DNA of 6,029 bases, taken from NCBI GenBank assembly GCA_003162495.1, contig PMOF01000205.1:1-6029 (forward strand). Direction: 5' to 3'. The position numbers were made by a program, and so were the translations under genes. Below are positions 1 through 6,029 of this stretch, piece after piece. Each line of letters begins with the position of its first letter. Positions within the stretch are counted from its first letter, which is position 1. The notes beneath the pieces were generated by a model, which was not told the origin of the DNA, ran no database searches, and saw only the letters and a list, made by a program, of their open reading frames with translations. The stretch comes from Acidobacteriaceae bacterium (GTDB lineage: Bacteria > Acidobacteriota > Terriglobia > Terriglobales > Acidobacteriaceae).

Positions 1-88
1 ACTGGTCGCGTGGTACGGACTGCGAGAGTCCATGCTGCCTTTGCCTGGCTCCAGAAGCCATGCTTGGTTTGGGCCAGTCAAATGATTC

Positions 89-625
89 TCAAGCCTGGGA
101 CGGGAAGAGCGAGCCGGACGGCGGAGGGATGGCGCCCATGCGAGAGCGGCGTCGTTCCATGCTGGAAACGGGCGAAGCCAGCAGGCCGGCAATTTCCCGT
201 AGTTCGGCGCGGGCGCGGCCGATGGCTGCGGCAACGGCATCCAGGCGCTGACCCGATTCGGGGGCAATCAGCGGCAAGCGGGACTGGGAATCGGGATGCG
301 AGTCGCGCTTGGTGGCGAGTTGAGAAGCATGGCGGCGCTGAGACCGTGCCTGGAGATCGAGGGCATGGCGGGCTCCGGCCAGCGTATATCCCTCGGCGTG
401 GACCAGGCGTTTGATTTCCAGTGCCAACTCGACTTCGCGGCGGCGGTAAAGCCGTTGGCCGGTTCCACTTTTGTTGGGTTTGAGCTGGGGAAACTGCGTC
501 TCCCAAAAGCGCAGAACATAGGTTTCAAGCTCACAAAGGCGGGCCACATCCCCAATTTTGAAGTAGAGGCGGTCTGGGATCGGCGGCGGGTGATAGGCGC
601 GCTTGTGGGCGAGTTGCGTGGCCAT
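89..625 (-). CDS. MerR-family transcriptional regulator without metal-binding cysteines
   Basis: Predicted cytoplasmic DNA-binding regulator of 178 residues. A disordered, Pro/His-rich N-terminus (about 1-19) is followed by a MerR winged helix-turn-helix at about 21-90: YFKIGDVARLCELETYVLRF, then WETQFPQL, GQRLYRRREVE and EGYTLAGARHAL. A helix at about 126-150 (RLDAVAAAIGRARAELREIA) could be the dimerising coiled coil. The last 25 residues are Pro/Ser/Arg-rich. The only cysteine is C31, inside the DNA-binding domain, so metal or redox sensing of the CueR/SoxR kind is unlikely; no ligand domain is visible and the effector is unknown. Start: the ATG at 625 is the only good in-frame start, but no Shine-Dalgarno precedes it. 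It follows the oxidoreductase gene in the same direction after 128 bases. The family assignment is firm; the target genes are unknown and autoregulation is only possible. Confidence 0.88.
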   Translation of the reverse strand: MATQLAHKRAYHPPPIPDRLYFKIGDVARLCELETYVLRFWETQFPQLKPNKSGTGQRLYRRREVELALEIKRLVHAEGYTLAGARHALDLQARSQRRHASQLATKRDSHPDSQSRLPLIAPESGQRLDAVAAAIGRARAELREIAGLLASPVSSMERRRSRMGAIPPPSGSLFPSQA

Positions 626-677
626 AAAGACAATAAGGGGGAGCCGCGAATCCGGAGCGGCGCCTCACACTATGCGC

Positions 678-708
678 AGTATAGGCCAGGATTGGACTGC
701 GGGTGAAA
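678..708 (-). promoter_or_regulatory. possible promoter of the merR gene, 19-bp spacer
   Basis: On the minus strand a good -10 box, TATACT (683-678), lies 19 bases downstream of a weak -35-like TTTCAC (708-703). Transcription would start near 670 and leave a leader of about 45 bases. Long 19-bp spacers are typical of promoters bent into shape by MerR proteins, which would fit autoregulation. The -35 match is poor and the spacing may be chance, so this is tentative. Confidence 0.3.
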
Positions 709-753
709 CAAAAATCGCCGGGTAACCACCTCAACAACAGCGCAGGGCAGTTC

Positions 754-1983
<1,230 letters not shown>

Positions 1984-2004
1984 TCAGCCTCAAACCTCGA
2001 ACAA

Positions 2005-4002
2005 CTATTGTTTTTTGAGGACGGCGGTGCCTTTTTCGTCGGTAAGGATGGCGCTCTCGAGCTTGCGGAAGGAAGCTGCCTGGTCGGGTGGAATCTCAAC
2101 CTGGCGAACCACGTATTCGCGTTCGTAGTGAAGCAGATTGTCCTTGGACGTAATGGTGGAGTGGTAGCTGGCGAAATCGACATCGACATCGACCGGGTCG
2201 GGCGTTTCATCGACGACGTAACCGGGAGGGAGCGTGATGTCAAATGAATCGTGCCAGCGTCCCGTGGCGCTGAGGTCGATGGCGACGGTGCGGGGCTTGT
2301 CGTTGAAGGGCAGAACGTGCGAGCCAACAACGCGCGGGCGGACCAGGAGAAGCGAGCCGGCCGGACGAGCGTATTGGCCGGCAGTGAACTTGTAATGGAC
2401 TTCCAGCGGCTTGTCGAGCGCAGCCGGCTGCACAAACTGGAAGGAGCTCAACACGACGCCGGGCAGGTCCTGAGAGATCGCGGTCTCCAACGAATCACGG
2501 CGTTCTTTCTCATCGCTGTATTTGAGCATGGTGCGGAGTTCGGCGCCCTCGGGACCGGAGTGGGAGGTGTCGACGGAGCCGGTCAAAGTGCCGTCGAGCG
2601 AGAGAGTGAACGCGCCCTTGCGTTCGGTGCCATTTGCATCGGGGCTGAGCACGGGGAGGGCAATGATCTGGCTGGCGGGACCGGCAGCCAGAGTGCCATA
2701 GCCGCCCTGAAGATAGGAAGGCAGATTGCCGACCGGAGTGCGTTCGTTGGTGGGGTCGAAGATAAGGTAGCGCTTGCCGTCATTGGCTTTGACAATTGCC
2801 TGCAGGCGCGGATCCTGCAGGCCGGAAGGAACCTCGATAGCCGTAATCATGTGATTGCCGTAAAGGGATGGGTCTTTGGGATCGACAATGCCGCGATGGT
2901 CATCAACAGGCACATAGAAAGCGCGGATGCCGGCCACCTGGAGCATGGAGATCAGCAGCGTGGTCTTGTCTTTGCAGTCACCATACTTGTTGCGAAAGAT
3001 GTCGGCGGCGTGATTGGCCTGCAAGCCGCCAATGCCGCGCATGACGACAAAGTAGCGGATGTTTTTCTGAATGAAGTCGGTGATGAGGGCGAGCCTGGTA
3101 TAGAAATCGGGCGCGCCGGCGATGAGGGTCTGAACCTGAGCGATGATTTCTGGGGACGGGGACGGGCGGTCAGCCTCAAGGGTGGTAACCCATTGGCCGA
3201 TGGCGCGCCACTGGTTGTCATTTCCCTCCACGGCAGCGTCGCCCCATTGCACGGACATGCGGGCAGCGATGGCCGCCCACTCCGGGCGGGAGGGAATGTC
3301 GCGGAGAGTGAGGGCGGGCAGGTCTTTGAGCTCCCAGCGCCAATGGTTGGGAGCCACCTCGACTGGTAGAAGGGGCTGGTAGTTGTGCGAAGACTCGGTG
3401 TGGGCGCGGCCGGCGGGCAGGTCGACCTCGAGGGCCTGAAAGACGACGGGCAGGCCCATCTGAAACTGCCATATCTTTTCCTGGATGTAGGGCTCGAGGA
3501 CCAATTCGGATTCGCACACGATGGTGGAGCCGACATCGACCGCGGGGGGATGGGCGACGCGGACTTTGCGGGTGGACAACATAATTGGAACGCCGGTGTC
3601 GCCCTCTTCGGTGAAGTCGGTGTCCTGGGCCTGGTATTGCTTTTCGTCGGCGGCAATGGTCCACACGCGGAAGTAATTGATCTTTTCGTCCACGTCGTAA
3701 TCGACGTCGCACGTCACTTCGCCGCGCCCCTGCGGCTTGAGAACTCGTTTGACTCTGCGCTCGCGCTCCACGGCGCGGCCATTCGAGTCGACGGTTTCAA
3801 GGTACTCATCGAACAGGATGACGGCCGCGGCGTCTTTCGCGTAGTCGGGAACATGAGTTTTATAGGCGTCGAGACCCCACTGGGGCACGGGCTGCGATTT
3901 ACCGAACATGCCGGCCTGGGCCGGGCTGCACGCACAAACAAGACAGGCCGCCGCGAGCAGGCGGGCTGGACCGGAATCGCACCAGAGCGGGTTGCGCATC
4001 AT
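2005..4002 (-). CDS. exported DUF3857 / transglutaminase-like protein with intact catalytic triad (TGL-A)
   Basis: A 665-residue extracytoplasmic protein. The N-terminus is hydrophobic (LLAAACLVCACSPAQA) and can be read two ways: signal peptidase I cleavage after AQA30, or a lipobox LVCA-C giving a lipoprotein at Cys25. A DUF3857 beta-rich domain covers about 58-215 (ILFDEYLETVDSNGRAVE onward), a transglutaminase-like (papain-fold) core about 300-430, and a beta-rich C-terminal domain about 460-650. Triad: Cys343 in KYGDCKDKTTLL, His384 in GNHMITAIEV, Asp416 in LIFDPTNERTP. The mature part has two more cysteines, C98 and C163, which could form a disulfide. The family can act as protease, amidase or transglutaminase, so the reaction is unknown. 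Its ATG at 4002 overlaps the upstream TGA by one base; a second ATG at 3999 aligns better with the start of TGL-B. The function is inferred from family; the fold and triad are seen directly. Confidence 0.92.
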   Translation of the reverse strand: MMRNPLWCDSGPARLLAAACLVCACSPAQAGMFGKSQPVPQWGLDAYKTHVPDYAKDAAAVILFDEYLETVDSNGRAVERERRVKRVLKPQGRGEVTCDVDYDVDEKINYFRVWTIAADEKQYQAQDTDFTEEGDTGVPIMLSTRKVRVAHPPAVDVGSTIVCESELVLEPYIQEKIWQFQMGLPVVFQALEVDLPAGRAHTESSHNYQPLLPVEVAPNHWRWELKDLPALTLRDIPSRPEWAAIAARMSVQWGDAAVEGNDNQWRAIGQWVTTLEADRPSPSPEIIAQVQTLIAGAPDFYTRLALITDFIQKNIRYFVVMRGIGGLQANHAADIFRNKYGDCKDKTTLLISMLQVAGIRAFYVPVDDHRGIVDPKDPSLYGNHMITAIEVPSGLQDPRLQAIVKANDGKRYLIFDPTNERTPVGNLPSYLQGGYGTLAAGPASQIIALPVLSPDANGTERKGAFTLSLDGTLTGSVDTSHSGPEGAELRTMLKYSDEKERRDSLETAISQDLPGVVLSSFQFVQPAALDKPLEVHYKFTAGQYARPAGSLLLVRPRVVGSHVLPFNDKPRTVAIDLSATGRWHDSFDITLPPGYVVDETPDPVDVDVDFASYHSTITSKDNLLHYEREYVVRQVEIPPDQAASFRKLESAILTDEKGTAVLKKQ
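2176..2193. repeat. in-frame hexanucleotide repeat, (ATCGAC)x3
   Basis: Three perfect tandem copies of ATCGAC on the plus strand, read on the minus strand as GTCGAT and encoding Val-Asp-Val-Asp-Val-Asp in the C-terminal beta domain of TGL-A. Copy-number change would keep the frame and only lengthen an acidic beta-strand or loop. Three copies is short and may be chance. Confidence 0.8.
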
Positions 4003-4013
4003 CAGTTTCCTTT
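4000..4013 (-). promoter_or_regulatory. ribosome binding site and stop-start overlap coupling TGL-B to TGL-A
   Basis: The minus strand reads AAAGGA (4013-4008), five bases, then ATG at 4002. The AAAGGA is also the penultimate Lys-Gly codons of TGL-B, whose TGA stop (4004-4002) shares its A with the ATG (TGATG). Ribosomes finishing TGL-B can restart directly on TGL-A, which implies fixed co-production of the two proteins. Confidence 0.85.
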
Positions 4014-5978
4014 GGCGATCGGAGTGCGGGTGAGCACGAGCTGCTGTTGATCGGCAGTGGCCACTTTCTGGTAGAAGTCGTGGAGGTCCGGGTAGTCCCT
4101 CGAGTCAAGCAGCGTGAAGTTATACGCCAGGGTTCGCAGCACAACGACGGAATCGCCATCGACATGGGAGCTGATTTTGAGCATGGCGTGGTCGGGCCAG
4201 TTTGGATTGGAGGGCTGCGGCGCGCTCTCGACCGCGAAGCCGGGTGGAAGGTGGTACGTGACCTCGTCCTGTTCCATTCTGGCGTAGTGAACATCGACGG
4301 GAGTGAACCGCTTATCCTGGGCGACGAATGGGTGCCTGGCGTGAGACTCGAAGAAAAGGCCGGGCAGGAAAAAATGCTTGCCGGTGGCGGTCCCAATGTT
4401 GCCGCTGACTTTGACGACGCCGATGAGATTAGCTTCGTACTCGTCAAGACCCAGGAAATGGTCAAAATCGGCCTGAACGCCATCGGGATAGTCGTCCTGC
4501 ATAGACTCGTTGAACTGCTTCTTGACCTCATCCTGATCGTTCTGAACCGTGAGTTGACGCCAATGGAGGGCCTGCGGGCCGGACATGATGAAGCGGACAG
4601 TTCCCTTCACCGATCCTTGCGCATCGATGGTAAGGTCTGCCACGCGCTGAACAAGCGCAGCTTTGTAAGAACCGGCCGGAGTGGTGAGGGGCACGGTTTC
4701 CTTGTCGTTGAGCCGGAGGCCGGAGGCCAGTTGGTGTTTCCAGTGAAGTGCGCCGAAGGGGCACATCTTCTGGCCGGGATCGAGGTAGACATCTTTGCCG
4801 TCGATCGCGATAACGGCGAGATAGTCATCCAGCTGCCTGGCAGACAGAAAGTTGGCATCGAAGATGGCGCGGTTGCGATTGACGACCTGGACGGGCCACG
4901 CCTTCAGTCCGGCGGCGCGCGCCAGGGCGACGTAAAGCTGCGCAATGTCGTCGGCTGAACCGCTTTGTTGTTTCCACACATCCTCGGCGTTATGGATCTC
5001 TTTCAGCTTCTCTTTCTTGCGCTCGACTTCGGACTTTGTGCGGCTGAAGTCGGTGTTGTCGAGTTTCTGAACTGCGGCATAGATCTTGATGGCCTTCTGG
5101 CGATCGGGATCAGCGGGGGTAACGATGTCTGAAACAGCCTTTACGAGTGCGCTGGAGGGATTCGTGAAAGTTTGTGTCTGTTTACCCCAATGCTTGCCTG
5201 CATCCTGCCAGAATGTGGCGCCTGAGGTGGCGTTGGTGTAATAGAACTCAACGCGCCATCGCAGGGCGTTCAGCGGCGGCATCCAGTCTTCTTCGGGCAA
5301 CGGCGGAACTCCGGTGAGGTCAAGGCTGTAGAGGTCCTTGGTGCCTGAATAGTCGACCTTGCTATCGGGAGCCAGGCGCGCGGAGTACAGGAGCCGGTCG
5401 AGAACCTGGCCCTCGCCGTTGATCACGCCATTGCCCCCGGTGTGAGGATGGAAGCTGTAATGTGCCTTGCGGACCAGGTAAGGCGATTGGATATCCCAGG
5501 TGGGCTGGGAGACGCGGTCATCGGGAGAGCGAACCTTCAGGCGATATTCAAGGATGCTGCCCACCTCGACGCCGGGAAGGGTGAAGACCACGGTGTTGAC
5601 CTGAAAGTTCTTGGCCTTGTAGTCCATCAGATCAGCAGGTTTGGCGCTCAAAGGAATGATGGTGCCATCCGCGTGAATGGTGCGGCCCTGAATGTCGGTG
5701 ACGCTGTCAACGCCGTGATTATAGGGAATGCGAATGGTGGCGAGTTCCTTACCCTTTTCCGTGAGTACCTTTATGCGGTCGTAGTAGCTGAGGAAGTGGT
5801 TGGCATCGTCGGTGATCTGTTCCTGGTAGAGATAAACGGCGGCCGCGCCGGGAGCTTTGGGGTCGGCCGTCATTTTGAGTTCTTCTTCTGTAGGCTGTTG
5901 GAATTGGGCGAGAAGAAGGGACGGCGAAGCGATGGCAAGGAGCAGAAGAGCCTTCCGCGTGAATACAGATTTGCGCAT
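4002..5978 (-). CDS. exported DUF3857 / degenerate transglutaminase-like protein, probable pseudoenzyme (TGL-B)
   Basis: A 658-residue secreted protein (numbering here counts the TTG at 5981 as residue 1). The signal peptide is RKSVFTRKALLLLAIASPS followed by LLLA, with likely cleavage at LLA25-Q26 and no lipobox. DUF3857 covers about 46-210 (VYLYQEQITDD onward, with LPGVEVGSILEYRLKV). A charged helix at about 315-335 (EVERKKEKLKEIH) leads into the transglutaminase-like core at about 335-430, and a beta-rich domain follows. Aligned by eye to TGL-A, the catalytic Cys is Ala343 (GSADDIAQLYVALARAAG) and the catalytic His is Asp386 (LDDYLAVIAI); only Asp401 (VYLDPG) remains. The sole cysteine in the protein is C407. 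No peptidase or transglutaminase activity is expected, so a binding or scaffold role is inferred. The ATG at 5978 is chosen over TTG at 5981 because AAAGGAAG stands five bases before it. It is the first gene of the coupled pair. Confidence 0.9.
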   Translation of the reverse strand: MRKSVFTRKALLLLAIASPSLLLAQFQQPTEEELKMTADPKAPGAAAVYLYQEQITDDANHFLSYYDRIKVLTEKGKELATIRIPYNHGVDSVTDIQGRTIHADGTIIPLSAKPADLMDYKAKNFQVNTVVFTLPGVEVGSILEYRLKVRSPDDRVSQPTWDIQSPYLVRKAHYSFHPHTGGNGVINGEGQVLDRLLYSARLAPDSKVDYSGTKDLYSLDLTGVPPLPEEDWMPPLNALRWRVEFYYTNATSGATFWQDAGKHWGKQTQTFTNPSSALVKAVSDIVTPADPDRQKAIKIYAAVQKLDNTDFSRTKSEVERKKEKLKEIHNAEDVWKQQSGSADDIAQLYVALARAAGLKAWPVQVVNRNRAIFDANFLSARQLDDYLAVIAIDGKDVYLDPGQKMCPFGALHWKHQLASGLRLNDKETVPLTTPAGSYKAALVQRVADLTIDAQGSVKGTVRFIMSGPQALHWRQLTVQNDQDEVKKQFNESMQDDYPDGVQADFDHFLGLDEYEANLIGVVKVSGNIGTATGKHFFLPGLFFESHARHPFVAQDKRFTPVDVHYARMEQDEVTYHLPPGFAVESAPQPSNPNWPDHAMLKISSHVDGDSVVVLRTLAYNFTLLDSRDYPDLHDFYQKVATADQQQLVLTRTPIAKGN

Positions 5979-5983
5979 CAATA

Positions 5984-5991
5984 CTTCCTTT
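5984..5991 (-). promoter_or_regulatory. ribosome binding site of TGL-B
   Basis: AAAGGAAG on the minus strand, five bases upstream of ATG at 5978. This spacing decides the start: the in-frame TTG at 5981 would be only two bases away, too close. A TATACG hexamer at 6014-6009 could be a -10 box, but its -35 partner would lie beyond the window, so no promoter is called. Confidence 0.75.
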
Positions 5992-6029
5992 GCGTGGAGG
6001 TACGTGCTCGTATATCGCGAGACGGTGCA

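Noticed and set aside
1..88. Possible tRNA or structured RNA: ACTGG (1-5) can pair with CCAGT (74-78), enclosing two 5-bp hairpins at 17-31 and 46-60
   Set aside because: The loops are five bases, not seven, there is no TTC-type T-loop motif on either strand, and arm spacing does not fit a cloverleaf. The 88-base stretch downstream of merR holds no other supportable feature and no T-run terminator.
710..753. Terminator of the oxidoreductase gene near the run ATTTTTG on the minus strand (718-712)
   Set aside because: No stable GC-rich stem precedes the short T-run; the nearby GGTTACC has only a one-base loop.
2251..3369. Long plus-strand open frame of 372 codons opposite TGL-A, and another of 303 codons at 4047-4958 opposite TGL-B
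   Set aside because: Both lie wholly antisense to genes with clear domains and catalytic or fold motifs. Their translations are rich in Gly, Asp, Val and Ala with no recognisable domain, as expected from the complementary strand of GC-rich coding DNA.
6007..6021. Inverted repeat CTCG...CGAG over a TATACG hexamer upstream of TGL-B, as promoter plus operator
   Set aside because: The arms are four bases and the -35 position is outside the window, so neither claim can be supported.

Overview
This 6.0 kb window carries four complete genes, all on the minus strand and tightly packed, so transcription runs from high to low coordinates. The base composition looks GC-rich by eye. Two adjacent large exported proteins with DUF3857 plus transglutaminase-like architecture, a class III Old Yellow Enzyme and a short MerR regulator without metal ligands together suggest a soil-type Acidobacterium (Terriglobia-like). 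That assignment is inference from gene families; there is no rRNA or other phylogenetic marker here.

Layout in transcription order. (1) 5978-4002 encodes an exported DUF3857/transglutaminase-fold protein (TGL-B). It keeps the fold motifs but has lost the catalytic Cys and His, so it looks like a pseudoenzyme. (2) 4002-2005 encodes a second exported or lipid-anchored DUF3857/transglutaminase protein (TGL-A) with an intact Cys343-His384-Asp416 triad. Its ATG shares one base with the TGA stop of TGL-B, and its Shine-Dalgarno lies inside the last codons of TGL-B, so the two are almost certainly one translationally coupled unit. (3) After a 75-base gap with no convincing terminator, 1929-754 encodes an NAD(P)H:flavin oxidoreductase of the YqjM/XenA type with its active-site residues in place. 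(4) After a further 128-base gap holding a possible promoter, 625-89 encodes a MerR-family regulator.

How they may work together: TGL-B and TGL-A probably act as a pair outside the cytoplasm, one catalytic and one binding or structural. Their substrate cannot be read from sequence. The oxidoreductase is a cytoplasmic ene-reductase with no obvious biochemical link to the pair. The MerR gene is probably its own unit.

No RNA gene, CRISPR array, insertion sequence, prophage gene or origin was found. The only gene-free stretches are short: 1-88, 626-753, 1930-2004 and 5979-6029. The most interesting signal is the active/inactive transglutaminase pair, in which the catalytic Cys of one and the Ala that replaces it in the other fall at the same residue number (343, counting from the first possible start codon of each).
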